A stretch of 64,000 nt of DNA from an uncultured Pelagibacteraceae bacterium (GTDB taxonomy: Bacteria > Pseudomonadota > Alphaproteobacteria > Pelagibacterales > Pelagibacteraceae). Position 1 is the stretch's first letter, and the number at the start of each line of letters is the position of its first letter. The DNA is taken from assembly GCA_902605035.1 (NCBI GenBank), contig CACLBB010000001.1:50682-114681 (forward strand), given 5' to 3'. Below, in pieces: positions 53,042 through 62,531 of the stretch. The position numbers and the translations under genes are program-made. The notes below the pieces were generated by a model that saw nothing but the letters and a program-made list of their open reading frames with translations, was not told the origin of the DNA and searched no databases.

Positions 53042-54319
53042 TTATATACTAATTTTTGGTAATGAGTCAAATGAAGCTGTATCAATTCTCGATGAATGCT
53101 CTCTTCTCATTCTCCAGCTATTATTTATACCTGCTTGAGCTACACTAATTACGTTCCTTCCATATTTAGAATTAGTTAAATCCATTGCTTTCATTAATTT
53201 TTGCGACTTATTTTCTAAAATTGGTGTTAATAGATTTAATTCTTTTTCACCTGCTTCATTTAATTTAGATAAAATAATCCCTGCCTTTTGATAAAAATAT
53301 CCATGTTTGTATATCTTTACAAGACCAGTTATAGCTGTCTTTACTAACTCTAAACTATTATTAGTTGCAATCGGCAAATCTATCGTAAATGAATTTGAGT
53401 AATATCTTCTATTTTTATCGAAGGGGCTTGTTCTAATAAACACAGTTATAGACCTTGTTGTTTGATTATCATTTCTAATTTTTTCTGCTGCGTTTAAACA
53501 GTGTGTAGTTACTGACTCTTTTAGCTTTTCTAAGCTTTGAACTTTTTTTCCAAAAGATCTTGAAACGCAACAACTTTTTCTTTTCGTTTCTTCTGTATCA
53601 AGTTCAATACAAGGTATACCTCTTAATTCCATCACAGTTTTAGCGCCTAATACATTTGTACTTTTTTTAACCCAACTATTTGAAATATTTTTTAGTTTTA
53701 GTGCATTATTAATTCCATTTTTTAAATATAACTTTGAAAGTTGTTTTCCAACACCCCAAACATCTGAGATATCAAAGTTTTTTAACACCTCGTCTATGTT
53801 GTCTTTCAAAAAAATAACTCCAGCTTTATTTTTTTTAGCTACATGGTTTGCTACTTTACTTAAAGTTTTTGTATTTGAAATTCCTACACTTGTAGGTATT
53901 CCAGTCCATTTTAAGACTCTTTCTTTTATTCTTTTACCGTAGTCTTCGACCAACTCATTCTTTATATGAGATAAGTCTATAAAAGCTTCATCTATAGAAT
54001 AGATTTCAATTTTATCGGAAAATCCTTTTAATATTTTCATTACTCTTCTAGATATGTCTCCATATAAAGCGTAATTTGAGGAAAATATTTGGACATTATT
54101 TTTTTTAACCAATTCTTTAACCTTAAAATAAGGTTCTCCCATCTTAATTCCAATTCTTTTAGCTTCTGTAGACCTTGATATTACGCAACCATCGTTATTA
54201 GATAATACAACTACTGGAATTTTCTGAATTTTTGGATTAAACAATCTTTCACAAGATACATAAAATGAATTACAGTCAATTAACGCAATTTTTTTCTTAC
54301 TGTTGTTTATGAATGACAT
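53042..54319 (-). CDS. umuC: DNA polymerase V catalytic subunit UmuC
   Basis: A 425-residue Y-family translesion polymerase. ALIDCNSFYVSCERLFNP holds the first metal Asp, YSIDEAFIDLSH the catalytic Asp-Glu pair, and GIPTSVGISNTKTLSKVANHVAKK the finger/palm region. The HhH motif DVWGVGKQLSKLY precedes the little finger. The last part lacks an obvious beta-clamp motif at a fixed place, though QKLMKAMDLTNSKYG is typical of UmuC. It overlaps umuD by 23 bases and stops eight bases before the TPP riboswitch. Confidence 0.94.
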   Translation of the reverse strand: MSFINNSKKKIALIDCNSFYVSCERLFNPKIQKIPVVVLSNNDGCVISRSTEAKRIGIKMGEPYFKVKELVKKNNVQIFSSNYALYGDISRRVMKILKGFSDKIEIYSIDEAFIDLSHIKNELVEDYGKRIKERVLKWTGIPTSVGISNTKTLSKVANHVAKKNKAGVIFLKDNIDEVLKNFDISDVWGVGKQLSKLYLKNGINNALKLKNISNSWVKKSTNVLGAKTVMELRGIPCIELDTEETKRKSCCVSRSFGKKVQSLEKLKESVTTHCLNAAEKIRNDNQTTRSITVFIRTSPFDKNRRYYSNSFTIDLPIATNNSLELVKTAITGLVKIYKHGYFYQKAGIILSKLNEAGEKELNLLTPILENKSQKLMKAMDLTNSKYGRNVISVAQAGINNSWRMRREHSSRIDTASFDSLPKISI

Positions 54320-54692
54320 ATGTAACTACTCCCCAAATGATTATTTCTGGATTGATTGTTAAATTGATTTTATCTGACATTTTTTTTGAACCGGATGTTA
54401 AATAGTTGACCCCTTTACTTTTAATTAAGGTTTTAACTACTAATTCTTCGTTTACATTTGCTATTACTGTTGAAAAATTTCGAGGATTTTGACTTTTATC
54501 TACTATTAGTAAATCCCCATCGTATATACCTGCCGTGTTCATGGATTTTCCCTGCACTCTTATAATAAAAGTAGCCGGTGCATTTGTTATAAGATAGGAA
54601 TTTAAATCTATATCATCTTCTATATAATCTGTTGCTGGAGATGGAAATCCAGCGCCTACTTTGTGTAAATAATAAGGTATTGTTAATTTCAT
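54297..54692 (-). CDS. umuD: SOS mutagenesis protein UmuD (LexA-like autoprotease) with short N-terminal arm
   Basis: A 131-residue S24 peptidase. RecA-stimulated self-cleavage should occur at Ala14-Gly15 in GAGFPSPATDY. The Ser-Lys dyad is Ser50 (QGKSMNTAG) and Lys87 (LVVKTL); the 37-residue distance equals that of E. coli UmuD (Ser60/Lys97), so the arm before the cut is exactly ten residues shorter. The cleavage pair is Ala-Gly, as in LexA, not Cys-Gly. After cleavage it would join UmuC as Pol V. A LexA-type box lies four bases before the ATG. Confidence 0.93.
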   Translation of the reverse strand: MKLTIPYYLHKVGAGFPSPATDYIEDDIDLNSYLITNAPATFIIRVQGKSMNTAGIYDGDLLIVDKSQNPRNFSTVIANVNEELVVKTLIKSKGVNYLTSGSKKMSDKINLTINPEIIIWGVVTYVIHKQQ

Positions 54693-54695
54693 AAT

Positions 54696-54710
54696 GTTCT
54701 TGTTTTGTTC
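54696..54710. promoter_or_regulatory. LexA box of the alphaproteobacterial type (GTTC-N7-GTTC)
   Basis: GTTC at 54696-54699 and GTTC at 54707-54710 are seven bases apart, the exact direct-repeat operator bound by LexA in alphaproteobacteria. On the umuD strand it reads GAAC-N7-GAAC and lies directly after the -10 box, so LexA bound here would cover the transcription start. It implies an SOS response with a lexA gene elsewhere. Confidence 0.85.
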
Positions 54711-54740
54711 TTTATAGATGATAAACTGCCTTTAAGTCAA
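54711..54740 (-). promoter_or_regulatory. Predicted SOS promoter of umuDC
   Basis: On the minus strand TTGACT (54740-54735) and TATAAA (54716-54711) are 18 bases apart. Transcription would begin near 54704, within the LexA box, giving a leader of about 12 bases. The tight order promoter, LexA box, ATG supports the umuD start. Confidence 0.65.
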
Positions 54741-54769
54741 CCCCTTTAATTTTGATTATTAAAGTGGGT
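54740..54769. repeat. Imperfect inverted repeat between umuD and the ABC binding-protein gene
   Basis: ACCCCTTTAAT and ATTAAAGTGGGT are complementary over 11 pairs with one bulged T, around a 7-base loop. It touches the umuD -35 box on one side and lies 40 bases before the ABC gene ATG on the other. It has no U-tract, so it is more likely an operator or an mRNA leader hairpin than a terminator. Confidence 0.5.
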
Positions 54770-54809
54770 CAAATTGCAATTCGAAATAAAGGGACAGATT
54801 GGTTAAAAA

Positions 54810-55586
54810 ATGAAAATGTTTAAAAAAATTTTTTCTATAATCATTGTTCTTCTAATAAGTACAAATTTACAAGCTGCATCTAAATTAGACATAATCAAAA
54901 AAAACGGTGAATTAAGAGTGGGAACAACAGGTGATTGGGATCCAATGTCAATGAAAGATCCAGCTACAAATAAATATAAAGGATTTGATATTGATGTAAT
55001 GAGAGAATTAGCAAAAGATTTAGGTGTAAAAGTAAAATTTGTTCCAGCGGAATGGAAAACTATTGTTGCAGGAATAACAGCTGATAGGTACGATATTTCT
55101 ACAAGCGTAACTAAAACTCCAAAAAGAGCTGAGGTGGCAGGTTTCACAGAGACATATTTTAAATACGGGACAGTCCCATTAGTGCTTAAGAAAAATTTAA
55201 ACAAATTTCCTACATGGGACTCTTTAAATAACAAAAAAGTTAAAATAGCCACAACTTTAGGAACATCGCAAGAAGAAAAAGCGAAAGAATTTTTTCCAAA
55301 ATCTAAACTTAGATCAATAGAGGCTCCTGCAAGGGACTATCAAGAAGTATTAGCTGGTAGAGCTGACGGAAATATTACTAGTTCACTTGAAGCAAATAAA
55401 TTAATTATAAAATATCCTCAACTAGCCATTGTGCCAGATGGTGGAAAGAACCCTGCTTTTTTAGCTATGATGGTGCCAAAAGGAGACAAAGTTTGGAATG
55501 ATTACGTAAGTAATTGGATTAAAAGAAAACAAACTTCAGGGTTTTTTATGACTTTAGAAGCTAAATACAATCTTAAAAGCTTATAA
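54810..55586 (+). CDS. Periplasmic binding protein of an amino-acid-type ABC importer
   Basis: A 258-residue family 3 solute-binding protein. The signal peptide is residues 1-23 (cut at LQAA-S), and [20 protein letters not shown] opens the mature domain. [34 protein letters not shown], and [17 protein letters not shown] fit amino acid and cyclohexadienyl-dehydratase-like members. The permease gene follows after 41 bases. The ligand is not readable. The ATG at 54810 or the one six bases later could be the start. Confidence 0.87.
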   Translation: MKMFKKIFSIIIVLLISTNLQAASKLDIIKKNGELRVGTTGDWDPMSMKDPATNKYKGFDIDVMRELAKDLGVKVKFVPAEWKTIVAGITADRYDISTSVTKTPKRAEVAGFTETYFKYGTVPLVLKKNLNKFPTWDSLNNKKVKIATTLGTSQEEKAKEFFPKSKLRSIEAPARDYQEVLAGRADGNITSSLEANKLIIKYPQLAIVPDGGKNPAFLAMMVPKGDKVWNDYVSNWIKRKQTSGFFMTLEAKYNLKSL

Positions 55587-55627
55587 TTTAAGTTTAAATA
55601 ACTTCCATTAATCAATATAGTAAATCT

Positions 55628-56362
55628 GTGAAGATTTCAAAATCTATTTTTTTATTATTTGCTCTTCAAGGATGTAGCTCGAACTATGAATGGGGATGGT
55701 ACATTTTAAGTCCAGATAACGTGGATGGCTTGACTAATTTAAAGTTCTTAATAAGTGGGATAACTACAACTATCTATATTTCAATAATTTCAATATTCCT
55801 AGCAATGATAATAGGTCTTATTATAGCTCTTCCCTCTTTATCTAATAATAAATTCTTAAGTTACTTCAATATAGCATATGTAGAAATAGTCAGGGCAATT
55901 CCATTGCTTGTGTTAATCCTTTGGATTTACTACGGTCTTCCAATTATGATGGGAATAAGTTTTTCTCCGTTTGTATCTGGTATTATTGCACTTACAATTA
56001 GTGAAAGTGCTTTTCAAGCTGAAATTTTTAGAGCTGGTATCAATTCAATTGCCAAAGGGCAACATGAAGTTTCTGATTCTCTTGGAATGGATTTTTGGAA
56101 GAAAATGAGATTTGTGATTCTTCCTCAAGCTATTAAAGTAGTACTACCTGCTATGGGCAATCAGTTTGTTTACGTGCTTAAAATGTCATCTCTAGTATCA
56201 ATTATTGGGATAGCCGATTTAACCAGAAAAGCAAATGAACTTGTAACAACAACTTACAGACCTTTAGAGATCTATACATTCTTAATTTTGGAATATTTAG
56301 TTTTAATTTTAGTTGTATCTTATTTTGTAAGGAAATTAGAAAAAAAATTAAAATATAAATAA
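55628..56362 (+). CDS. Amino-acid-type ABC permease with a lipobox-like N-terminus
   Basis: A 244-residue HisM/GlnP-type permease (about five helices) with the coupling loop EIFRAGINSIAKGQHEVSDSLGMDFWKKMRFVILPQA. The start is a GTG, because no ATG is found upstream in frame and the next internal Met would remove the first helix. The N-terminus KISKSIFLLFALQGCSS looks like a lipoprotein signal with Cys16, odd for a polytopic permease. No ATPase gene lies nearby, so a shared or distant ATPase must serve it. Its 3' end overlaps the convergent MATE gene by 15 bases. Confidence 0.85.
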   Translation: MKISKSIFLLFALQGCSSNYEWGWYILSPDNVDGLTNLKFLISGITTTIYISIISIFLAMIIGLIIALPSLSNNKFLSYFNIAYVEIVRAIPLLVLILWIYYGLPIMMGISFSPFVSGIIALTISESAFQAEIFRAGINSIAKGQHEVSDSLGMDFWKKMRFVILPQAIKVVLPAMGNQFVYVLKMSSLVSIIGIADLTRKANELVTTTYRPLEIYTFLILEYLVLILVVSYFVRKLEKKLKYK

Positions 56363-57709
56363 TTTTTTAAATGAAATTCTAAATACTTTTTTCAAAAAAA
56401 ATGGCACGAAGGTTAATACAACTAATCCCATCAACCAATTAGTTGCTAAAATTGTGTAGAAAATGTCCTGATATTCTCCATTTCTGATATTTATTACATA
56501 CCAGAGTGACATAAATGGTATTAACGTAAGCCTAAGTATCGTCATGTATAAACTATAAATTGGTCTTTTAAGAGCCTGGAACAATGCAGAGGTGATAAAA
56601 AATACCGGATATACTGGCCCGATTAATGCTGCAACTTGTAAATAAAGTGCTCCACTCTGAATCACCTCTGGATCATTAGTAAAAAAAGAGATTATAATTT
56701 CAGATGTTATGTAGACAAAAATTCCTGCTAAAAACATAAACCCTGAGCCAAACATAAGTGCTTTGCTGTAAACCTCTTTGACTCTGAAATGCAATTTTGC
56801 TCCAAAATTTTGACCAGCAATTGACAGAACTGCGGTATTTAAACCTATAACTGGTAATAAAAGAACTTGTTCTATCCTCACAGCGGTACCATAACCGGCT
56901 GTAGCTAATTCTCCAAACTGACCAACGAAATAGAAAATATTAAATACTCCAAACATTATCATCAACATAGTAAACATTATTGGCACTGATTGTTTAAAAA
57001 GTGAGCTTAAATAATCAAATTTTGGTTTAAAACATTCTGGGTAGAGAAATTTTTTTAATTTACAGCAATAAACTTTATTGGCTAGGTAAATCAAACCGAT
57101 ACACTGAGAAACAAGTGTAGCAATGGCTAAACCAGCTATCCCAAATGCTGGTATTAATCCGTATCCAAAAATAAATAAAGGATTAAGAAAAATATTTAAA
57201 AAAAAAGTAAAAATTAATACGTTTCTATAACTTTTTGTATCTCCTTGAGCATTTAAAGTTCCATTCAAAGATAATTGAACTAATACAATAATAGCTCCAA
57301 AAAATATGATATCTAAGTATTCACGTGTTAAAATTATACTTTCTTCAGTAGAGCCCATAATTCTCAAAAGTTCATCAGAAAAATTTAAGCCAAATAAAGT
57401 TACAAAAATTGAGATCATAATTGCTAATATTATTGATTGAGCAACATAAATTGAGGCTTTTCTGTCTTCTCTAGCTCCAATCGAGTTACTTATTAGAGCC
57501 GTAGTTCCAGCTCCTATCCCAACAGCCACAGCTATAGCTATAAAATAAATTGGCCATGATTTTGCAATTGCTGCTAATGCTTCTGGAGATATTCTACCAG
57601 CAAAATAAGTATCGACTAGATTATAAAAAGTTTGAAAAAGTGATCCTGTGCTTGCAGGTATGGTTACTTTTCTAAGAAGTTGCCAAATTGAGTCTTTAGT
57701 CAAATCCAT
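56348..57709 (-). CDS. MATE family efflux transporter
   Basis: A 453-residue protein with twelve helices in two six-helix halves. IPASTGSLFQTFYNLVDTYFAGRISPEALAA at the start and PVIGLNTAVLSIAGQNFGAKLHFRVKEVY in the second half are the repeated MATE core motifs. It should export cationic drugs or metabolites by Na+ or H+ antiport. It is the last gene of a run with trhO (two-base gap). Confidence 0.9.
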   Translation of the reverse strand: MDLTKDSIWQLLRKVTIPASTGSLFQTFYNLVDTYFAGRISPEALAAIAKSWPIYFIAIAVAVGIGAGTTALISNSIGAREDRKASIYVAQSIILAIMISIFVTLFGLNFSDELLRIMGSTEESIILTREYLDIIFFGAIIVLVQLSLNGTLNAQGDTKSYRNVLIFTFFLNIFLNPLFIFGYGLIPAFGIAGLAIATLVSQCIGLIYLANKVYCCKLKKFLYPECFKPKFDYLSSLFKQSVPIMFTMLMIMFGVFNIFYFVGQFGELATAGYGTAVRIEQVLLLPVIGLNTAVLSIAGQNFGAKLHFRVKEVYSKALMFGSGFMFLAGIFVYITSEIIISFFTNDPEVIQSGALYLQVAALIGPVYPVFFITSALFQALKRPIYSLYMTILRLTLIPFMSLWYVINIRNGEYQDIFYTILATNWLMGLVVLTFVPFFLKKVFRISFKKLFIF

Positions 57710-57711
57710 AA

Positions 57712-58617
57712 TTAAAATTCCTTTTGAAACTTATGCTTTCTTCCAGCTTTTTTAGCAAGATTAATTTGATTTTGTCTCATACGAAATCTTGTTTTTTGTG
57801 AATTTGAGAGTGTGTCATAACACCTTGCACACGAGACACCCTCCTCATATTTGTAAGATTTTATTTCTTTTATAGCAAAAGGTGCTCGACATCCACTACA
57901 TACAGAATAAGTTCCCTGTTTTAGTTTATGTTTAAGAGATATTCTGTTATCAAAAACAAAACACTCCCCTTTCCATAAACTATCTTTTTTCTTAGTTTTG
58001 TTTAAATAATTTAATATTCCACCTTTTAGTTGAAAAACATTTTTAAAACCTTTTCTTTTTAAAAAAATAGAGGCTTTTTCACACCTAATTCCCCCAGTAC
58101 AAAACATTGCTACAGGTTTAGTCTTATTAATTTTTTTTAAATATTTCGGAAAATCTCTAAAATTTTTTATTTTTGGATTAATCGCATTTTTAAAAGTTCC
58201 CACATCATACTCAAATGGCTTTCTAGCATCTATTACAAGAGTTTCTTTATCTAAAATAAGTTTGTTCCAGGATTTTCCTGAAACATACTTGTTAAGTTTT
58301 CTATTCTTTGAATTGATCTTTAATCCTAACGGAACAACTTCTTTTTTAATTTTTATTTTACCTTTATGAAACGGTTGAAAGCTACATTGGGATATATTTT
58401 TACTGTCAAAATCCTTAAATTTAAATTTTTTTTTTATCTTTTTAATTATGTGGTTTATATTATCTTCTTTGCCAGCAACTGTTCCATTTATTCCCTCCTC
58501 AGATAAAATTATTGTACCTCTTATATTATTTTTAAAAATTTCCTCTTGAAATAAAAATTTATATTTTTTTAAAAATTTAATCTTTTTAAACTTATAAAAA
58601 CCGTAAATTGTAAACAT
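57712..58617 (-). CDS. trhO: tRNA uridine(34) hydroxylase TrhO (rhodanese-like)
   Basis: A 301-residue protein. An N-terminal UPF0176 domain (LSEEGINGTVAG) is followed by a rhodanese domain with catalytic Cys173 in MFCTGGIRCEKAS, then a C-terminal cysteine-rich part (CSGCRAPF ... CARCYDTL) that looks like a zinc ribbon. TrhO hydroxylates the wobble uridine of tRNAs using oxygen. It shares one base with the upstream O-methyltransferase gene; a wobble-uridine methoxylation partner (CmoB/TrmR-like) would suit this pairing, since TrmR is an O-methyltransferase. Confidence 0.9.
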   Translation of the reverse strand: MFTIYGFYKFKKIKFLKKYKFLFQEEIFKNNIRGTIILSEEGINGTVAGKEDNINHIIKKIKKKFKFKDFDSKNISQCSFQPFHKGKIKIKKEVVPLGLKINSKNRKLNKYVSGKSWNKLILDKETLVIDARKPFEYDVGTFKNAINPKIKNFRDFPKYLKKINKTKPVAMFCTGGIRCEKASIFLKRKGFKNVFQLKGGILNYLNKTKKKDSLWKGECFVFDNRISLKHKLKQGTYSVCSGCRAPFAIKEIKSYKYEEGVSCARCYDTLSNSQKTRFRMRQNQINLAKKAGRKHKFQKEF

Positions 58618-59270
58618 TATTTTTTAATACAAATTGAAAATCCATCACCTACTGGAATAATATTTTTTATAATTCTACCATCTTCCTTAATGTGTTTGTT
58701 AAATTCTCTGATAATGTTGGTAAATTTATCATTTTTTGTGTTATCTGCTACCTCACCGTGCCACAAAACGTTATCTATAATTATAAGGCCATTTTTATTA
58801 ATGAGCTCTATACATATTTCGTAATAATTAAGGTAATTTTCTTTGTCTGCATCAATAAAAATTAAGTCAAATATTTGATTTGTATCTTTCAATTCTTTTA
58901 AACCTTCAATAGCAGGTTTGATAATTTGTTTTATCTTTTTTTCATTAGCTTTTTCATAAAATGATTGAGCTTTCTTACTAAATTCAATATTTTTATCTAA
59001 ACTTATTAAAGATCCATCAAAAGGAAGTGCTAAAGCCATGGATAAGGCGCTAAACCCTGTAAAACTTCCTATTTCCAAAATTTTTTTAATATTAGAGATC
59101 TTAATTAATGTTTGTAGAAATTGTGCTTGAGAAATTGAAATCTGAAATCTTTGTTGATTGCCAAGACTTGTATTATGTTGAATAATCTCTTTCTGAACAT
59201 CAGTTAAGGCTTCTGAGTGATTAATTATATATTGTTCAAGATTTTTAGTTAAATCTAATTTTTTAGGCAT
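58617..59270 (-). CDS. SAM-dependent O-methyltransferase (family 3, possibly TrmR-like)
   Basis: A 217-residue class I methyltransferase of the COMT-like family. ILEIGSFTGFSALSMALALP is motif I, SLDKN binds the ribose, DLIFIDADKENYLNYYE holds metal Asp, and IIDNVLWHGEVAD the second metal site. In Gram-positive bacteria TrmR of this family methylates 5-hydroxyuridine made by TrhO. Here the gene is directly fused in an operon with trhO (one-base overlap), so a role in mo5U34 formation is a fair inference. Other small substrates remain possible. Confidence 0.82.
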   Translation of the reverse strand: MPKKLDLTKNLEQYIINHSEALTDVQKEIIQHNTSLGNQQRFQISISQAQFLQTLIKISNIKKILEIGSFTGFSALSMALALPFDGSLISLDKNIEFSKKAQSFYEKANEKKIKQIIKPAIEGLKELKDTNQIFDLIFIDADKENYLNYYEICIELINKNGLIIIDNVLWHGEVADNTKNDKFTNIIREFNKHIKEDGRIIKNIIPVGDGFSICIKK

Positions 59271-59272
59271 AA

Positions 59273-60742
59273 TTAGCCTTTTAAAAGTTTTTTTAGAATT
59301 TCATTTGTCAATCGAGGGTTTGCTTTTCCGCCAGATAATTTCATAATCTCCCCAATAAAAAAACCAAATAATTTTTCTTTTCCAGCTTTATACTGATCAA
59401 CTTTATCTTTATTTTTTGATAGTATCTCAGTAATTATTTTTTCTAATTCTTTAGGATCGCTCTGTTGTTTCATCCCTTTTGACTCTATAATTTTTTTTGG
59501 ATTATCTCCGCTTTCAACCATAATTTCGAAAACTTGTTTTGCTATTCTACCTGAAATCTCTCCTGATTTAATTGATTGAACTAACTCAGCAAAATTTTTA
59601 GCAGAAATAGGTGATCTAGAAATATTGAGACCTTTATCGTTCAACATTGCAAATAAATCACCCATCATCCATGTAGCTGCAAGTTTTTTGTCAGACAATT
59701 TTGCAACTTCCTCATAATAATCAGAGATTTCCTTTTCGGATACTAATACGTTTGCTTCGTATGAGTTAAGCCCATACTCTTGAATAAATCGCTCCTTTTT
59801 ATTGTCTGGTAACTCAGGTAAAGATTTTTTTAAATCATCAATTAATTTTTGTTCAAGTTTCAATGGTAACAGATCAGGATCAGGAAAATATCTATAATCA
59901 TGAGCGTCTTCTTTTGATCTCATTGATCTTGTTTCATTTTTTTTTGTATCAAATAGCCTTGTTTCTTGATCTATCTCTTTTCCTTCCTCTAGTAGTTCAA
60001 CTTGTCTATTAGCTTCATATTCTATAGCCATTTGCATAAATTTTATTGAATTCACATTTTTTATTTCACATCTTGTCCCAAATTTTTTACTACCTACTTT
60101 TCTTACTGATACATTTACATCCGCTCTTAATGAACCTTCTTGCATATTGCCATCGCACGTACCCAAGTATCTCATTATAGTTCTAAGTTTTTTTATATAA
60201 GCATTAACTTCTTCTGGGGAACGAAGGTCTGGCTTACTAACAATTTCCATAAGCGCAATTCCAGAACGATTTAGATCTACATATGTATTTGAAGGATCCA
60301 TATCATGGATACTTTTTCCTGCGTCCTGTTCTAAATGAAGTCTCTCAATACCAATTTCTTTTGAACCATAAGGCATATCTAATAAAACCTTCCCTTCCCC
60401 AACAATAGGATTTTTATACTGTGAAATTTGATAACCTTGAGGAAGATCTGCATAAAAATAATTTTTTCTGTCAAAAACCGAATAATTATTAATTTTTGCG
60501 TTTAATCCTAGGCCTGTCCTTACTGCTTGTTTTACACACTCTTCATTAATAACAGGCAGCATTCCAGGAAAAGCAGAGTCAATTAAACTAACTTGTTTAT
60601 TAGGATCAGCTCCAAATTTAGTGGATGAGCCTGAAAAAAGTTTTGAATTCGAAAGGATTTGAGCATGAACTTCTAAACCTATAATTACTTCGTATTCCCC
60701 TTTATCTCCATTAACAAAATAATTAAATTTTTCTTTACTCAT
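59273..60742 (-). CDS. gatB: Aspartyl/glutamyl-tRNA amidotransferase subunit B
   Basis: A 489-residue tRNA-binding subunit of GatCAB, which makes Gln-tRNA(Gln) and/or Asn-tRNA(Asn) by amidation. [33 protein letters not shown] [29 protein letters not shown] and [16 protein letters not shown] are hallmark motifs, and a C-terminal YqeY-like tail binds tRNA. The start is set at the ATG ending at 60742, which overlaps the gatA TGA by four bases; an in-frame GTG nine bases earlier is less likely. Confidence 0.95.
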   Translation of the reverse strand: MSKEKFNYFVNGDKGEYEVIIGLEVHAQILSNSKLFSGSSTKFGADPNKQVSLIDSAFPGMLPVINEECVKQAVRTGLGLNAKINNYSVFDRKNYFYADLPQGYQISQYKNPIVGEGKVLLDMPYGSKEIGIERLHLEQDAGKSIHDMDPSNTYVDLNRSGIALMEIVSKPDLRSPEEVNAYIKKLRTIMRYLGTCDGNMQEGSLRADVNVSVRKVGSKKFGTRCEIKNVNSIKFMQMAIEYEANRQVELLEEGKEIDQETRLFDTKKNETRSMRSKEDAHDYRYFPDPDLLPLKLEQKLIDDLKKSLPELPDNKKERFIQEYGLNSYEANVLVSEKEISDYYEEVAKLSDKKLAATWMMGDLFAMLNDKGLNISRSPISAKNFAELVQSIKSGEISGRIAKQVFEIMVESGDNPKKIIESKGMKQQSDPKELEKIITEILSKNKDKVDQYKAGKEKLFGFFIGEIMKLSGGKANPRLTNEILKKLLKG

Positions 60743-62193
60743 GACCACCACTTTTTAATTTCATTTTTATAACAGCAATTTTTTTCAAACGCATAACCAA
60801 TATTTAAAATTTTTTGTTCATCTAGAGCCTTACCAATTAATTGTAACCCTAATGGGTGTCCTTGCTTATCTATTCCAGCAGGTAGAGATAAAGCTGGTAA
60901 TCCTGCTAAATTAACTGGAACTGTAAATATATCGTTTAAATACATCGATACTGGATCATTTTTTTTTTCTCCTATCTTAAATGCTGAGCTAGGTGTTGAA
61001 GGTGTTAAAATAGCATCAACTTTTGTAAAATTGTCATCAAAATCCTTTTTAATTAATTGTCTAACTTTTTGTGCTTTCAAATAATAAGCATCGTAATATC
61101 CTGAAGACAAAACATAAGTCCCTATTAATATTCTTCTCTTTACTTCGTCCCCAAAACCTTCAGATCTAGTGTTTTCATACATTTCAATTAAATCTTTCCC
61201 TTTTTGTGATCTGTGTCCATATCTTACACCATCATATCTTGCTAAATTTGACGAAGCTTCTGCGGGAGCAACTATATAATAAGTCGGCAAAGCATACTTG
61301 GTATGTGGTAATGAAATATCAATTAACTGAACACCTAAATTTTTTAATATTTTTTTTCCTTTTTCCCAAAGTTCATCAATCTCTTTTGGCATATTATCTA
61401 CTCGATACTCTTTAGGAATACCAATTTTCAATCCCTTGATGTTATCTTTTAAATTTTTTGAGTATGTTTCTTTTTTTTTATTAATTGAGGTTGAGTCTTT
61501 TTCATCAAAACCGGACATTGCCTCAAGCATAATTGCACAATCTGAAACAGTTTTTGTCATTGGTCCTGCTTGATCTAGCGAAGAAGCAAACGCAACAATG
61601 CCCCATCTCGAACAAAGACCGTAGGTTGGTTTAAGACCTACTGTGCCAGTAAAAGACGCTGGTTGCCTAATAGACCCGCCTGTATCTGTTCCAATTGTTG
61701 CTGGAGTTAGATTTGCTGCTAAAGCTGAGGAAGATCCACCCGAAGAGCCGCCAGGAACTAACTGATCTCCAACAGGGTTTATTACGTTTCCAAAAAAACT
61801 CGTCTCATTTGATGAACCCATAGCAAACTCATCACAGTTTAATTTTCCAAGTAAGAAAGCTCCACAATTCCACAAATTTTTTGTAACTGTCGACTCATAT
61901 GAGGGAATAAAATTATTTAAAATTTTACTTCCAGCTGTAGTTTTTATATTTTCTGTGCAAAATAAATCCTTTACTGCTAAAGGTATTCCGTGAAGAAGTA
62001 GCTCATTTGGTTTGTTGTCAAATTTTTTTGCGTTTTCTAATGCTTGATCAAATGTTGTTGTTATAAAAGCATTAAGTTTTTTTGCATTTTCAATATTCTT
62101 TATATATGCTTGTGTAAGTTCTAAAGAGGATATCTTCTTAGACTTTACATTTTCTAAAATTTCACTTAAGCTTTGATTTGTTATATCGCTCAT
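60739..62193 (-). CDS. gatA: Aspartyl/glutamyl-tRNA amidotransferase subunit A
   Basis: A 484-residue amidase. The Ser-cisSer-Lys triad is Lys75 (AVKDLF), Ser150 ([10 protein letters not shown]) and Ser174 ([11 protein letters not shown]), with the same spacing as in known GatA. It releases ammonia from glutamine for transfer to the aminoacyl-tRNA on GatB. It shares one base with gatC and four bases with gatB. Confidence 0.97.
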   Translation of the reverse strand: MSDITNQSLSEILENVKSKKISSLELTQAYIKNIENAKKLNAFITTTFDQALENAKKFDNKPNELLLHGIPLAVKDLFCTENIKTTAGSKILNNFIPSYESTVTKNLWNCGAFLLGKLNCDEFAMGSSNETSFFGNVINPVGDQLVPGGSSGGSSSALAANLTPATIGTDTGGSIRQPASFTGTVGLKPTYGLCSRWGIVAFASSLDQAGPMTKTVSDCAIMLEAMSGFDEKDSTSINKKKETYSKNLKDNIKGLKIGIPKEYRVDNMPKEIDELWEKGKKILKNLGVQLIDISLPHTKYALPTYYIVAPAEASSNLARYDGVRYGHRSQKGKDLIEMYENTRSEGFGDEVKRRILIGTYVLSSGYYDAYYLKAQKVRQLIKKDFDDNFTKVDAILTPSTPSSAFKIGEKKNDPVSMYLNDIFTVPVNLAGLPALSLPAGIDKQGHPLGLQLIGKALDEQKILNIGYAFEKNCCYKNEIKKWWS

Positions 62194-62480
62194 TACTCGA
62201 CTACCTTCGGAACTATAAAAAACTCTTCACTTTTTTTAGGAGAATTTTTTAGAATTTTTTCTCTTATTTTTCCATCGCTTATTTCGTCTTTTCTGGATCT
62301 TAATGACTGATTTAAAATCGATGTTAGTGGTTCAACTTTATCAGTATTTAGCTCGTTTAATTGTTCGATAAACTTAAAAATTGAATTTAAGTCTTTAGTT
62401 AAGGTATCTACTTTAGCTTCATCAACAGAAATTCGAGCTAATTTAGCAACATGTTTAATTTTTTCTTTATCTAAGGACAT
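62193..62480 (-). CDS. gatC: Aspartyl/glutamyl-tRNA amidotransferase subunit C
   Basis: A 95-residue belt subunit that stabilises GatA-Gat[51 protein letters not shown] is typical, as is the FIVPKVVE end. It is the first gene of gatCAB and is divergent from ruvX across a 51-base gap with an inverted repeat. Confidence 0.94.
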   Translation of the reverse strand: MSLDKEKIKHVAKLARISVDEAKVDTLTKDLNSIFKFIEQLNELNTDKVEPLTSILNQSLRSRKDEISDGKIREKILKNSPKKSEEFFIVPKVVE

Positions 62481-62519
62481 TTGTGAAATATGTTAACTTA
62501 AATGTGTTTTATCACAAAT
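62479..62519. repeat. Widely spaced 8-bp inverted repeat between gatC and ruvX
   Basis: ATTTGTGA (62479-62486) and TCACAAAT (62512-62519) are exact reverse complements with centres 33 bases apart, about three helical turns. The left arm overlaps the gatC start codon; the right arm ends 12 bases before the ruvX ATG. It might be a paired binding site in the divergent promoter region, but 8-bp arms occur by chance in AT-rich DNA. Confidence 0.35.
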
Positions 62520-62531
62520 TAGGTAAATTTC

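Noticed and set aside
54011..54020. Second copy of the integrase repeat arm (TTATCGGAAA)
   Set aside because: It is a single 10-base match inside the conserved umuC coding sequence without an opposite arm; chance is enough.
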